Below are positions 44,805 to 54,850 of a stretch of 64,000 nt of DNA, in pieces. This DNA is from Terrisporobacter glycolicus ATCC 14880 = DSM 1288 (GTDB taxonomy: Bacteria > Bacillota > Clostridia > Peptostreptococcales > Peptostreptococcaceae). The stretch lies in the NCBI RefSeq assembly GCF_036812735.1, contig NZ_CP117523.1, forward strand, positions 2,046,001-2,110,000, given 5' to 3'. The number at the start of each line of letters is the position of its first letter. Position 1 is the stretch's first letter. The notes under the pieces were generated by a model. That model was not told the origin of the DNA. It saw nothing but the letters and a program-made list of their open reading frames with translations, and did no database searches. Position numbers and translations under genes: made by a program.

Positions 44805-47800
44805 TTAACAGCCTAATATTTCACCAAAACCGATTATATCCTCATCAGATGGATCTATTTTTCTTCCTTCTTCTAAGTACTCTTTAGCTTTATCTGTATT
44901 TTCATTTAAATGCTCCAAGTATATCAATCCTGCAATTGCATCAGTACATTTACTCTTACTGCAATACATGCATATAGGTGAATTTAATGCTTTTTTTAGA
45001 TATTTTTCAGCTTTTTCAAAATCTCCTAAAATTGCATAAGCATCTCCTGCATATTTATAATTCATAGGAAGTTCATCCTTTTTATCATCTAAATCTTCTT
45101 CTATTAATTTTAATACTGTTTTGGCATATTCAAATGCTTTTTCCTCACAACCTAAGTCTTTATATACTCTTGCTGCATGAATATATGCATTTATATCAGG
45201 TTCTTCTCCATCTTCTTCAACCTCTACTTCATTTATACCTATACCTTTTTCCATGGACATTATTGCTTTATCTAAATTATTCATATAATAATAAAGCCTA
45301 CCCTTATCCCTGTTTATTTGACTATCACCTAATGAAATTATTAGTGAAAAATACTTCTTTGCTTCTGACAGTCTATTAGATTGCCAAAGCATCATTGCCA
45401 TTCTATATCTATACTCAGTGCTGAATTTTGGTATATTTTTTATTTTTAAATATTTCTTTAAATACTCTTCACCCTTTTTGAAATCTCCAATTTCCATACA
45501 TACATTGTAAATTTCAAATAAATTGTCTTCGTCTTCACTTTGCTCATAATCTTCTTCATAACATTTAATGGCCTCTTTGTACATTTTCAACTTTCGATAT
45601 ACTGTTGCTATTCTATAACTTAGATATTTAAGCTCCTTGATTTCATTTCTGTCTTCAATAGCTTTTGCTTTTAGGTAATATTTTAGTGCTTCTTCAGGTT
45701 TATCTAGCATATTATAATATATTCCCAAATCGTCATAGACCCTTGGACTTTCTGGCATTACTCTTTCTAAGTAAGTTAAATCTTCATATACACTGTCAAA
45801 ATTATATAAATCCATATTTAAAGTTATTCTATCAAAATAGTCTTCATCGTCATATTCTAGTTCTATTTGTTTAGTATAATACTCTAAAGCCTTGTCCAAA
45901 TCTCCTTTTAACCTATGAATATCACCTAATTTAGTCTTTGAGTATGAATTTCCTTCATCTATGGTATCTAACTCTTCATATATCTTTTGTGCTTCATCTA
46001 GTTTATCAACTTCTATTAAATACCAGCCTTTATAATACATCAACTCCATATTTTTCCTGTTATACTCTAGTCCCTTATTTGCCAGCCTTATTATGTCTTC
46101 TGGTGTTTTTTCTTTGTAAGTACATTTTATATAATATAAATAAACTTCTTCTTCAAACTCCAGACCTATATCTTTATTTGACTCAATTTTTTCTATTATA
46201 TTTTCAAAAATTTCTTTGGCACTTTCTATGTCATCTTTACAATATGCCATAAGCCCTTTTATAAAATTAATACTTTCAGATTCTACTTCTTCTTTTTCTA
46301 GAAAATCTAATATTTCCATTGCATCATCTATTTCTTCCACTTCAATTAATATTCTAGCTTTTTGAACATAAGGGAATATTTGATATTTATATATCTCCAA
46401 CATTTCTTCACATACTTCAAAAGATCTAGTAAAATCACCCATATCATATAATGCTCTTGCTTTTATCCTTTGTATTACTTGATTTTCAGGATTTAATTTT
46501 ATTATTTCATCACTAAAATCTACAACTTCTTTAAGCTTTCTTTGCATATAAAGTATTTTTATTTTCCACTCTAGATTATTTATATCAGTAGGAAGAATTT
46601 CTAAAGACTTATTAATATATTTCAATGCTTCATCCATTTCTTTTTTATTTATATAAATAAGTGATTTTGATTTATAAACTCCACTTAAACATTTATATCT
46701 TCTATTTAAATCTGTAATTTCTATTTCTTTATTATTTTCTATGGATTTCTCCCATTTTTCTAAGTAGTTAAAACTTTTAAGACCCTTATTCAAGTTACTG
46801 TGAACTTTTGTCATCAATGCATAATACCCACATTCTGTAGATTTATCTACCTCTATGGAATTTAATAATTTTAATGCATTATCAAAATCATTATTTTCAT
46901 TATAAGCCCATGCTATTTCAATTATTTCACTTTTATTATAATTTTTATTTGGATTTTCTTCATAAGTACTTATTATTTTCTCGTTTATATTGTCTAAAAT
47001 ATCATCTATATAATAATCTGAATATCCTTTATAAAATAAGCCATATATTAAGGCTTTTGAATCTAATAGCCTATCTTCACTTTGATATATAGAAGTTAAC
47101 CATTCTATTGCTATAGAGTTTCTAGGATCCTTGTTTAAGACTTCATAAAAACATTCTTTTGCTTCATCAAGCTTTTCTTGTTTTGTAAAAATCATTGCTT
47201 TAATTAGCTTGGTTTCTACTACTTCATCGTATTTTGAATCTATGTTTTCAATAAAATCCAAAGCTTTTTCATATTCTTCCATAGAATAGTAAATTTGAGC
47301 TTTTTTCTTATCAAGTTCTGGATGATAAATATTTAAATTATCTATTTTCTTAATTGATTCTATGGCTTTGTCGTATTCATTTTCCATATAAAAATCATTT
47401 AATTCATAAAACATATTTAAAAATTCATCGTAATTTAATTCTTCATTTATATCAAATAAAGAATATAAAGGATATTCATCATTAGTTATTCTATATAAAA
47501 TTATATTATCTATAAAAGGTCTTGGGTAGTTTTCATATAATTCATCTAAATTCCCAGTAAAATCAAACTCTTCATTTAAAAACCTCATAAGTTTGCCTGA
47601 TATGTAATAATTATCCATAAGAAATTCTAAAAAAGCATCTCTAGATTCTAATTTAGTATCTAACCCTTGGCATACATCATCTTTTAAAAGCTGTCCCCAT
47701 TTATTAAGATCATTTCTTGTTTTAAAATTGTTGTACACTAATTGAACCTTTTCCATCCATAAATCTATTTCATTTTTATTTAAGTTATCGTTTTCATTTG

Positions 47801-47981
47801 AATTACTAGTTTCATCTTTTAAGTCTGCATACTCTAAAGCTTCCTCATAAGCTTGTCTTAACTGCATAAATTCTTCTGGTTTATCTTCTGGATTTGTGTT
47901 TTGTAATTTTGATAAATAAGCCCTTTTTATAATATCTTTTTCTTTTGTTATGTTCAAATCTAATATTTTAAATATATCCAT
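44805..47981 (-). CDS. giant TPR protein with an N-terminal degenerate J domain
   Basis: 1058 residues. Residues 1-55 look like a J domain ([51 protein letters not shown]) but the HPD triad that stimulates Hsp70 reads NPE. The rest is about twenty tetratricopeptide-like helical repeats (such as [35 protein letters not shown]), ending with the cysteine motif CMYCSKSKC near residue 1010. It presumably recruits client proteins or complexes to the Hsp70 encoded directly downstream. No signal peptide or membrane segment is present. Confidence 0.88.
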   Translation of the reverse strand: MDIFKILDLNITKEKDIIKRAYLSKLQNTNPEDKPEEFMQLRQAYEEALEYADLKDETSNSNENDNLNKNEIDLWMEKVQLVYNNFKTRNDLNKWGQLLKDDVCQGLDTKLESRDAFLEFLMDNYYISGKLMRFLNEEFDFTGNLDELYENYPRPFIDNIILYRITNDEYPLYSLFDINEELNYDEFLNMFYELNDFYMENEYDKAIESIKKIDNLNIYHPELDKKKAQIYYSMEEYEKALDFIENIDSKYDEVVETKLIKAMIFTKQEKLDEAKECFYEVLNKDPRNSIAIEWLTSIYQSEDRLLDSKALIYGLFYKGYSDYYIDDILDNINEKIISTYEENPNKNYNKSEIIEIAWAYNENNDFDNALKLLNSIEVDKSTECGYYALMTKVHSNLNKGLKSFNYLEKWEKSIENNKEIEITDLNRRYKCLSGVYKSKSLIYINKKEMDEALKYINKSLEILPTDINNLEWKIKILYMQRKLKEVVDFSDEIIKLNPENQVIQRIKARALYDMGDFTRSFEVCEEMLEIYKYQIFPYVQKARILIEVEEIDDAMEILDFLEKEEVESESINFIKGLMAYCKDDIESAKEIFENIIEKIESNKDIGLEFEEEVYLYYIKCTYKEKTPEDIIRLANKGLEYNRKNMELMYYKGWYLIEVDKLDEAQKIYEELDTIDEGNSYSKTKLGDIHRLKGDLDKALEYYTKQIELEYDDEDYFDRITLNMDLYNFDSVYEDLTYLERVMPESPRVYDDLGIYYNMLDKPEEALKYYLKAKAIEDRNEIKELKYLSYRIATVYRKLKMYKEAIKCYEEDYEQSEDEDNLFEIYNVCMEIGDFKKGEEYLKKYLKIKNIPKFSTEYRYRMAMMLWQSNRLSEAKKYFSLIISLGDSQINRDKGRLYYYMNNLDKAIMSMEKGIGINEVEVEEDGEEPDINAYIHAARVYKDLGCEEKAFEYAKTVLKLIEEDLDDKKDELPMNYKYAGDAYAILGDFEKAEKYLKKALNSPICMYCSKSKCTDAIAGLIYLEHLNENTDKAKEYLEEGRKIDPSDEDIIGFGEILGC

Positions 47982-48081
47982 AAATTTACCCTCACATATT
48001 GTACTTTATTGTCTTTTGAAAAATATTATAGCATATAAAGTACCTTTTTCTGTTATTTATAATTATTACAAAATAAAAAAA

Positions 48082-48109
48082 TACTGAAATATAATTTTAT
48101 ATTTCAGTA
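48082..48109 (-). terminator. terminator of the PEP-hydrolase-family gene cluster
   Basis: TACTGAAATATAA and TTATATTTCAGTA pair around a short loop and run into a T stretch on the minus strand, just past the 48133 stop. Confidence 0.85.
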
Positions 48110-48132
48110 CAAATGAGTAAGATCCTAAAGTT

Positions 48133-48965
48133 TTATTTTTTTCTTATAATTTTAAATGATGATACTTCATCCTTAATGGCTTTTACTGTTTGGATTTTAT
48201 CTATATAGGAAGTTATTAAGATACCATCCATGTCCTCAACTTCTTTTATTATATAAGTAACATCTTCTGGCTCTAATATAGGTCCTCCACAGCAAAAAAC
48301 CATTATATCTGGATTAACTTCTTTCCCCGCTTTAATTATAGCTTTTATTTTTTCTACACACTCTTCTAAAGTAAGAGTTGTTTTTACCCCTATTGTTCCT
48401 TTTGTAGTTAATCCCATATGTGCAATCAATATGTCTGCTCCTGCGTCTGCCATTTCACTTGCTTGCTGTGGATCAAATACAAAGGGAGTTGTCAGCATGT
48501 CTAGGTTATGGGCTTTATTTATCATTTCAACTTCTAAGTCATAGCCCATCCCTGTTTCTTCTAAGCTTTGTCTAAAAACACCATCTATTAATCCTACTGT
48601 TGGGAAGTTATGAACCCCGCAAAATCCCTGCTCTTTTAATTGTTTTAAAAATATGTCCATTATTCTAAATGGATCTGTGCCACATACACCAGCTAGAACA
48701 GGCGTGTTTTGTACAACTGGTAGTATTTCTGCTCCCATCTCTAAAACGATTTGGTTTGCATCTCCATAGGATATTAATCCTGCCAGTTGTCCACGCCCTG
48801 CCATTCTATACCTACTTGAGTTATAGATGATAAGCATGTCAGCGCCCCCGGCTTCAATACTTTTAGCTGTAGTACCTGTTCCAGCCCCAACTCCCACTAG
48901 TATTTTCCCTTGATTACATCTTCATTAAATTTGTTAATAATTTCTTTTCTTGTCATCTTATTCAT
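48133..48965 (-). pseudogene. PEP-hydrolase-family TIM-barrel gene with a -1 frameshift near its start
   Basis: The natural start is ATG at 48965 after GGAGG. It reads MNKMTRKEIINKFNEDVIKGK and then meets TAG. The remaining 254 codons (GVGAGTGTTAKSIEAGGADM...CCGGPILEPED) lie in the -1 frame, and fusing the two gives the intact family N-terminus (GKILVGVGAGTGTTAK). The break is at G_GGA_AAA, one A short of the expected run. The motif-rich remainder (GLIDGVFRQSLEETGMGYDLEVEMI, VFCCGGPI) is fully conserved. So it is a recent pseudogene, a sequence error, or a gene read by -1 frameshifting. Confidence 0.85.
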
Positions 48966-49009
48966 TGAATTTTCCTCCAGTTAGTTTTCAAATTTTTATA
49001 TATAAATTA

Positions 49010-49534
49010 TTAATTATTCTCAAATTTAACCATTTCTGCAATTGTAAAAACTGCAATTTTTGTAGAAGTAAAATCGGATTTATCTACATCCACAATATTT
49101 GGCATCATAACAATGTCACTTTTTCCCACGTACTGTGGTGTATTTTCAGATGAAACTGTTGATATCATAAGCTTTGGTACATCAATAGGTAATGCCTTCA
49201 TTGCAGGTGTTATTAATGAAGTCTCTCTAGGTCCTGCAAAAAAAATAATTCCATTAAATTTCCCTTGCTCATAAAGTTTAGGTATTAAGTTTTCCATTCC
49301 CTTTGATAAAACTTCTGTTGTCAATTCTAGGTCTTTTTCTTGAGCAAGAACTTTTATGTTTCATCCTGCTGCTTGTACTACTTCTTCGTTGGAAATATCT
49401 GGTTTGAAAGTTGATTTAGATACGCCTGTATGTATTGTATAAGTATTTAGTTCTAAACTTTCAATTAGCTCTTTGGCATATAGATATTCCGTACCCTTAG
49501 TATCAAAGGGACCTGCAATTGCAACGGTTTTCAT
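49010..49534 (-). pseudogene. UPF0261 (Tm-1-like) gene with in-frame UGA and no C-terminal half
   Basis: From the ATG at 49534 the frame is a continuous UPF0261 N-terminal domain except for a TGA at 49363-49361 (VVQAAG-UGA-NIKVLAQEKD). The family signature VAIAGPFDTKGTEYLYAKELI opens it, and ALPIDVPKLMISTVSSENTPQYVGKSDIVMMPNIVDV continues after the UGA. It ends at residue about 174, where a full member has about 400 residues, so the C-terminal domain is missing. The adjoining frameshifted gene is the usual partner. Selenocysteine or readthrough is possible but not suggested by the family. Confidence 0.85.
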
Positions 49535-49621
49535 CGATAATTCTCCCCTTCTGATTCATTTTGTCAAATTAGTATAAATTTTGTTATTTTTACTACAAAA
49601 ATTAACCTTATAACTATACTA

Positions 49622-50842
49622 TTATTTTTCATTTTCTAAGTAAATGTCTTTATGTTCTAACTTTTTGTGTTTATGTTTTATTGGGGAGTATCCTTTATAC
49701 TTTTTAAACATCTTACTAAACTGAGAATAATCATTATAACCGACTAATGTGGCTACTGTTGATAAAGGTATGTCTTTTTTATTTAGTATATCAACGGCTT
49801 TATTAATTCTAAATTTTACTAAATATTCTGTGAAACTACAACCTACTTCTTTTTTAAACAAACTACTTAAATAACTCCTAGACACATGAACTGATTTGGC
49901 TAAATCTGAAAATGATATGTCATTCATATAATTTTTATCAACATATTCTTTTAGAAACTCAACATAATCACAGTGATTTTTAATTTTATCTAATTTTTTA
50001 GTTATTAAATCGTCTTCATCAACATTTGACGACACTTTGAAACTTCTTATGGTTTTTGTTATAACTTTTTCTAATGGTATTTTATCAAAAGGGGAACCTC
50101 CAATATATCCCATTAAGTTTTCATTGCTATACATATATTGAATATCCAGTGGAGTTTTAATAGGTCCACCATAAATCAACTTAATTACATAAGGATTTAT
50201 CTCATTACATTTATTAAATATTTTTTCCATTTCAAGTTTTACATATTCTAGGGAATACTTCTTTCTGTCTCCTAATAAACCGTCTTCTGTGAATCCTAAA
50301 TGTACGCATATAGCATCAGCTCCAACCTTTATCATTTGCTTAGCTTGTGTTTCGTCAAACACAAATGCTATAGTAAACAAACCTTTATCATGAGCTTTTT
50401 TAATTAAGTCAACTTCTAATGAGTAACTGCATCCTGATTCTTCAAGAGCTTCTCTAAATTTACCATCAATAAGTCCAACTGAAGGATAATTATTTACACC
50501 AGAAAAACCATTTTCAATTATTTTATTTAAATATACATCCATATTTTTAGTAGGGTCAGTAGCATTTACTCCAAATATAACAGGTATATCTTTGACTAAG
50601 GGTATTATTTCTTTTGATCCAAATTCCATAACCAAATCATTACTATTACAATAAGGTAGAAAACTTGCTAATACTCCTCTTCCCATTTGCCGAAATTTGG
50701 CTGAACTAAGGGTTAAAAGAAAGTCTGCACCAGCTTTTTCTGAGTACTTTGCAGTCACGCCAGATCCTGTTGTCACACCAACAATATGGTTTCCTTTATT
50801 TATTTGTAACATAAGTTTTTCCAGTATTTCTTCTCTCTTCAT
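49622..50842 (-). CDS. PEP-hydrolase-family TIM-barrel fused to an AraC-type DNA-binding domain
   Basis: 406 residues. Residues 1-275 are a homologue of the neighbouring TIM-barrel protein (HIVGVTTGSGVTAKYSEKAGADFLL, GLIDGKFREALEESGCSYSLEVDLI, LIYGGPI). Residues 300-395 are a two-helix-turn-helix AraC domain (LAKSVHVSRSYLSSLFKKEVGCSFTEYL, STVATLVGYNDYSQFSKMFKKYKGYSP). The sensor half seems to be an enzyme fold used for ligand binding. It is intact, on the same strand as the two broken genes, and probably regulated them. AAGGGG precedes the ATG. Confidence 0.88.
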   Translation of the reverse strand: MKREEILEKLMLQINKGNHIVGVTTGSGVTAKYSEKAGADFLLTLSSAKFRQMGRGVLASFLPYCNSNDLVMEFGSKEIIPLVKDIPVIFGVNATDPTKNMDVYLNKIIENGFSGVNNYPSVGLIDGKFREALEESGCSYSLEVDLIKKAHDKGLFTIAFVFDETQAKQMIKVGADAICVHLGFTEDGLLGDRKKYSLEYVKLEMEKIFNKCNEINPYVIKLIYGGPIKTPLDIQYMYSNENLMGYIGGSPFDKIPLEKVITKTIRSFKVSSNVDEDDLITKKLDKIKNHCDYVEFLKEYVDKNYMNDISFSDLAKSVHVSRSYLSSLFKKEVGCSFTEYLVKFRINKAVDILNKKDIPLSTVATLVGYNDYSQFSKMFKKYKGYSPIKHKHKKLEHKDIYLENEK

Positions 50843-50875
50843 AAGTTTTCCCCTTATATCTCTTTTACATTAAAT

Positions 50876-50918
50876 AAAGCTACTAAATAAGTATATCATA
50901 CACAAATTTAGTAGCTTT
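50876..50918 (-). terminator. terminator after the ABC_sub_bind kinase gene
   Basis: AAAGCTACTAAAT and ATTTAGTAGCTTT form the stem; it separates the kinase from the AraC-fusion gene. Confidence 0.8.
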
Positions 50919-50922
50919 ATCA

Positions 50923-52881
50923 TTATATATTTGCCATTTCAATTTTTACTACGTCATTAATATTTCTATCAGTTTTATTAGCCATATCCCCATCTATACG
51001 GTCATCATTAGAAAGATTTAGGATTATTTCAAAAGTTGTTCCTTTATTTTCTTCACTATAAATTTCAACTTTACCATTATGCATTTTAATTATTTCATCT
51101 ACTATACAAAGGCCTATTCCACTACCTTCATTCTTTCTAGATAAAATAGAATCTACTTGATAGAATCTATGGAATATTTGCTCTATTTTTTCTTTTGGTA
51201 TTCCTATTCCATTATCTTTTATACTAATATAAACGAATTTATCGTCATGTTTTATATGGACTTCTATTTTTCCATTTTCATTAGTAAATTTTATAGCATT
51301 AGATAGTAAGTTTAAAATAACTCTTTCTATTTTTTCCTTATCTATAGAAGTTATTATTTCTTCTGCATCTGTATCAAATAATATTTCTATGTCTTTCTCA
51401 TTGGCATAATCAACTGAAGCAAATACTATATCTTCCACCACATAAACTATATTTTCGTTTTTACATCTACATTCATAAAAACCAGAATCAAATTTTGTAA
51501 TATCTATTAAATTGTTTATGAGTCTTCTTAATCTATTACTATTTTGGTTAATCCTCTCAACTTTATCTAGTATATATTCTTTTTTAACTTCTTCACCTTT
51601 ATTTACCTTCATTTCTAACAAAGTTGATGCACTACTTATAATGTTTAAAGGTGTTCTTAGTTCATGACTCATATTCACTATAAAATCAGTTTTTAATTGC
51701 TCTCTTTCCTTAGCAATATCGTATAACTTTTTATTTTTAATATTATTTTTTCTATGTTTAAACATCATGGTGATTATATATGACATGATAACAAGTAAAA
51801 ATAGTATAATTAAAAACATTTGCATTCTCTCATTTTTAGTCATTAATAATTCGTGAGGTTTTTTATTAATTATAACAGTTTCTTCTGGAAGGTCTGATGG
51901 ACTTATATCATACTTATATATTTGATCATAATCCACCATATAATTGGCACCTACTCTATTAATTAATGGTACTGAAGATATGCCTTCTTCTTTGTATATT
52001 TTCAAAACCATCTTTCCAAGTGATTTTCCATATTCACTTCCTATGTCAATATATCCACCTATAACGCCTTTACCCATATAGTCTTCTCTACTTGTATATA
52101 TTGGTATGTGCTTTATTTCTTTTATTCTTCTAATAAATTTATCCGAATTAGCATAATCATAAGTATTTTTGTTTTTAAATACCCCACATATTAATAATGC
52201 TTCATTATTTTCATCCATGTCTTTAATTTTACTAATTATTTCATCTTCATATTTAGCTTCTATAAAACTTAAATTTATATGATCATCTAATAAATATCTA
52301 TTTCTTAATAATTTATCTTTTATATCTTTACAGTAATTAGTATTATCAATTAAAACGTTTATTGTTTTTATTTGTGGCTGAAGACGTGTAATTATTTTTA
52401 TTAGTTCTATTTTTGATCTACCATCCATAAAACCTGTTATATATTTTTTCTCATCAGGTGTAAGGTTTATTATTTCACTAACACCTGTAGTAACCACTAT
52501 TTTTTTGTAAAATATACTATTTTTGTTAAGCAAACCTTTCCTAACTAGGCTGAATGCTTCGTCGTCAACTGTAACTACCATATCAAAGTTACTTTCTTTA
52601 TATTTTGTATTTAATAATTTTTCAAAATCTCTTAAGTATTTTTCATTATTATTATTCCTAATATCTAAGTACTCAGTTTTTATATTAATATTAGGATTAT
52701 TTTTCATTGACTCTTTAAATCCATCTTTTATACTATTTTCCCATTTATTATCAATATCGTATGAATTTATCAAAAGAATATTGTGTACATCCTTATTGTC
52801 TTTTATATCCCCATATATATTGGTAATTGAACTTAGAAATATTATTAATGATATTATTAGCAGCCTATTTATCTTTTTCAT
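50923..52881 (-). CDS. histidine kinase with an extracytoplasmic ABC_sub_bind-like sensor domain (orphan)
   Basis: 652 residues. Signal/anchor (1-24), an ABC_sub_bind-type periplasmic-binding domain (about 30-340: ILLINSYDIDNKWENSIKDGFKE, VVTVDDEAFSLVRKGLL, IYTSREDYMGKGVIGGYIDIG), a membrane helix (about 355-374), HisKA with H406 in NMSHELRTPLNII, HATPase with LLNLLSNAIKF, DNGIGIP and EGSGIGL. The sensor half resembles proteins that bind small organic solutes. No response regulator is adjacent; the AraC fusion downstream has no receiver domain. The catalytic core is a close relative of the kinases at 8797 and 57342. Confidence 0.92.
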   Translation of the reverse strand: MKKINRLLIISLIIFLSSITNIYGDIKDNKDVHNILLINSYDIDNKWENSIKDGFKESMKNNPNINIKTEYLDIRNNNNEKYLRDFEKLLNTKYKESNFDMVVTVDDEAFSLVRKGLLNKNSIFYKKIVVTTGVSEIINLTPDEKKYITGFMDGRSKIELIKIITRLQPQIKTINVLIDNTNYCKDIKDKLLRNRYLLDDHINLSFIEAKYEDEIISKIKDMDENNEALLICGVFKNKNTYDYANSDKFIRRIKEIKHIPIYTSREDYMGKGVIGGYIDIGSEYGKSLGKMVLKIYKEEGISSVPLINRVGANYMVDYDQIYKYDISPSDLPEETVIINKKPHELLMTKNERMQMFLIILFLLVIMSYIITMMFKHRKNNIKNKKLYDIAKEREQLKTDFIVNMSHELRTPLNIISSASTLLEMKVNKGEEVKKEYILDKVERINQNSNRLRRLINNLIDITKFDSGFYECRCKNENIVYVVEDIVFASVDYANEKDIEILFDTDAEEIITSIDKEKIERVILNLLSNAIKFTNENGKIEVHIKHDDKFVYISIKDNGIGIPKEKIEQIFHRFYQVDSILSRKNEGSGIGLCIVDEIIKMHNGKVEIYSEENKGTTFEIILNLSNDDRIDGDMANKTDRNINDVVKIEMANI

Positions 52882-53178
52882 ATTAATTTTGTGCTCCTAT
52901 TTGTTAAATTATGATGCATATGTAAATATATTTAATATTTGAATTTGTATAAATAGAATAAATGGTAATAAAATTGTCTCCCTCATTTATTATTTATTGT
53001 CTCCTCATGCATTAAATATATTTATAATAATAATTAGACAAAAAATTCAATTTACCTTTTCGACAATTATTATTATATATAAATATTTTATATTACTTTT
53101 AGCTTTAACATGACATAGATTGTCAAGTTTTGACTTTCCTAATATCTATAATAAAGAACTTTTACTTAAATTTCAAAT
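52882..53178. other. intergenic region upstream of the kinase gene
   Basis: About 300 bp without a convincing gene. It holds a direct repeat with GAGACAAT (minus strand, two copies 26 bp apart, near 52970-53005), and TTGACA-like boxes on the minus strand near 53125. A 25-codon frame (MRETILLPF...) overlaps the second repeat copy but has no well-placed ribosome site. Confidence 0.35.
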
Positions 53179-53225
53179 AAAAAAAGAGTTATTTCAAAAT
53201 ATCATCTAGAAATAACTCTTTTTTT
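53179..53225 (-). terminator. terminator of the amino-acid ABC / C-S lyase operon
   Basis: AAAAAAAGAGTTATTTC and GAAATAACTCTTTTTTT form the stem with a 13-base loop, followed by T's on the minus strand. Confidence 0.9.
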
Positions 53226-53229
53226 AAAT

Positions 53230-54393
53230 TTATTTATTATTTAAGTATTCAAGTTGTTTAATAGCTTTTATTATATTATCTTTACTTGTAGCTAAATTAA
53301 TTCTTATAAATTTATTATATTTGTCTCCACCAAACCAATTTCCGTAATCTACTGCCAACTTGCATTTTTTTTGAATAAGATTAATATAATTTTCATCTTT
53401 TACATAAGTATTTAAGTTAATCCATGCTAAATATGTACCTTCTAGAGGAGATATTATAGCTTCAGGAAGTTTCTCACTTAATTCAGACCTTAATAATTTA
53501 TAGTTTGAACATATTGTTTCTAGTACTTGGTTTAACCATGGCTTTCCACTTGTATATGCTTGCTCATATGCAATATAACCAAATGCATTTCCTTCCACTA
53601 TATCTATTTTCTTTACATATTCATTAAATTTTTGTCTTATATCATCGTTTGGTATAATGACAAAGGAATTTTGAAGAGATGCTAAGTTAAAGGTTTTTGT
53701 TCCTGATGTTAGAGTAACTATCATATCCTTATATTCTTCAAAATTAACAATCGAGTAATGTTTATTGTTTTCTATTATTATATCTTGATGTATTTCATCA
53801 GAAATTACTTTTACTTCATACTTCTTGCATATTTCTAAGATCTTATTCAATTCTTCTTTTTTCCATACTCGTCCTATAGGATTATGCGGAGAACAAAGTA
53901 TAAATAATTTTACATTATTAATCTTTATCTTATTTTCAAAATCAATATAATCTATTTCGTAGTTTCCCCTGTTATAAATCAACTCACTTTTCACTAATTT
54001 TCTATTATTATTTTCTATGGCATTGAAAAATGGATAGTATACAGGTGTTAAAACTATTATACTGTCATTCAATCTAGTTAATATTTGTATAATCCAATTA
54101 ATTGAAGTAACTACACTTGGAGCATAACGAATCCATTTTTTATCTAACTTAACATTATGATTATCTTCTTGCCAATTTATGAATGCCTCTAAATATGAAT
54201 CATGATCACTATAATATCCGTAAGTTCCTTGACTCACATAGCTTTTTAAAGCATCTTGAATACATTTAGCTGCTTCAAAATCCATATCTGCTACCCATAG
54301 TGGTAATAAGTCTTCTTGACCAAACTTTTCTTTTAGCCCGTCCCATTTTTCACAATTAGTATTTTTTCTTTCTTTATAAATTAACCTTTCCAT
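53230..54393 (-). CDS. PatB/MalY-family aminotransferase-like C-S lyase
   Basis: 387 residues of fold-type I PLP enzymes of the MalY/PatB family. LPLWVADMDFEAAKCIQDAL near the N-terminus and LCSPHNPIGRVWKKEEL (near 170) are typical; the Schiff-base lysine is in TSGTKTFNLASLQNS near 235. The last gene of the operon SBP-permease-ATPase-GNAT-lyase. In that context a cystathionine or cysteine-conjugate beta-lyase activity, releasing sulfur from imported S-compounds, is the most likely role. GGAGAT precedes the ATG. Confidence 0.88.
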   Translation of the reverse strand: MERLIYKERKNTNCEKWDGLKEKFGQEDLLPLWVADMDFEAAKCIQDALKSYVSQGTYGYYSDHDSYLEAFINWQEDNHNVKLDKKWIRYAPSVVTSINWIIQILTRLNDSIIVLTPVYYPFFNAIENNNRKLVKSELIYNRGNYEIDYIDFENKIKINNVKLFILCSPHNPIGRVWKKEELNKILEICKKYEVKVISDEIHQDIIIENNKHYSIVNFEEYKDMIVTLTSGTKTFNLASLQNSFVIIPNDDIRQKFNEYVKKIDIVEGNAFGYIAYEQAYTSGKPWLNQVLETICSNYKLLRSELSEKLPEAIISPLEGTYLAWINLNTYVKDENYINLIQKKCKLAVDYGNWFGGDKYNKFIRINLATSKDNIIKAIKQLEYLNNK

Positions 54394-54401
54394 ATTATCT
54401 C

Positions 54402-54842
54402 CTAGTAATTTAAATCAAGTTTCATTATTTCAGATTCACATCCATTATGGAATCGATGACAATTTATACAATCTGATTCATAGGGAGCTTCATCTCTAGA
54501 AATTATTTCAAATCCTAATTTTTTATAAAATTCAGGTACTTTAGCTGTTAGTAATACTCTTTTACCTTTTCTATCTTTGACTTTTTCTATTACCTTATTA
54601 ACTAAAATACTACCTAATCCTTTACCTTGATATTCTTTCTTTATGGCTACACATTTTATTATATACTCTCCATTAGTTTCTGTTAGAGTTGCACTCCCCA
54701 CCATATTATCAACGTCCATCATCTTTAAACACAGTACAATGCCCTCTGGTTTAGGATCATCTATATTAATCTCTAAACCTGCTTCGATGTACATTGGAAC
54801 TAACGGAAAATACTCTTTAGTTTCTATTATGTTAAATCTCAT
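54402..54842 (-). CDS. GNAT N-acetyltransferase
   Basis: 146 residues from the ATG at 54842 (TAGGAG upstream; the in-frame GTG two codons earlier is too close). The acetyl-CoA loop KKEYQGKGLGSILVNKVIEKVKDRKG (Q-x-x-G-x-G) is at about residue 70, followed by VPEFYKKLGFEIISRDEAP. Cysteines near the C-terminus (DCINCHRFHNGCESE) are unusual and may bind metal. It sits between the ATPase and C-S lyase of a transporter operon, so it may acetylate a sulfur amino acid, as in the ytmI-type pathways. Confidence 0.88.
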   Translation of the reverse strand: MRFNIIETKEYFPLVPMYIEAGLEINIDDPKPEGIVLCLKMMDVDNMVGSATLTETNGEYIIKCVAIKKEYQGKGLGSILVNKVIEKVKDRKGKRVLLTAKVPEFYKKLGFEIISRDEAPYESDCINCHRFHNGCESEIMKLDLNY

Positions 54843-54850
54843 TTTCACTC

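Noticed and set aside
49361-49363. Selenocysteine at the UPF0261 UGA
   Set aside because: The family does not require Cys here, no obvious selenocysteine stem follows directly, and the same gene is also cut short; kept only as a remote option.
52905-52985. 25-codon hydrophobic peptide frame in the kinase leader
   Set aside because: The nearest GGAG is too far upstream and the frame is contained in a repeated leader segment; no family resemblance.
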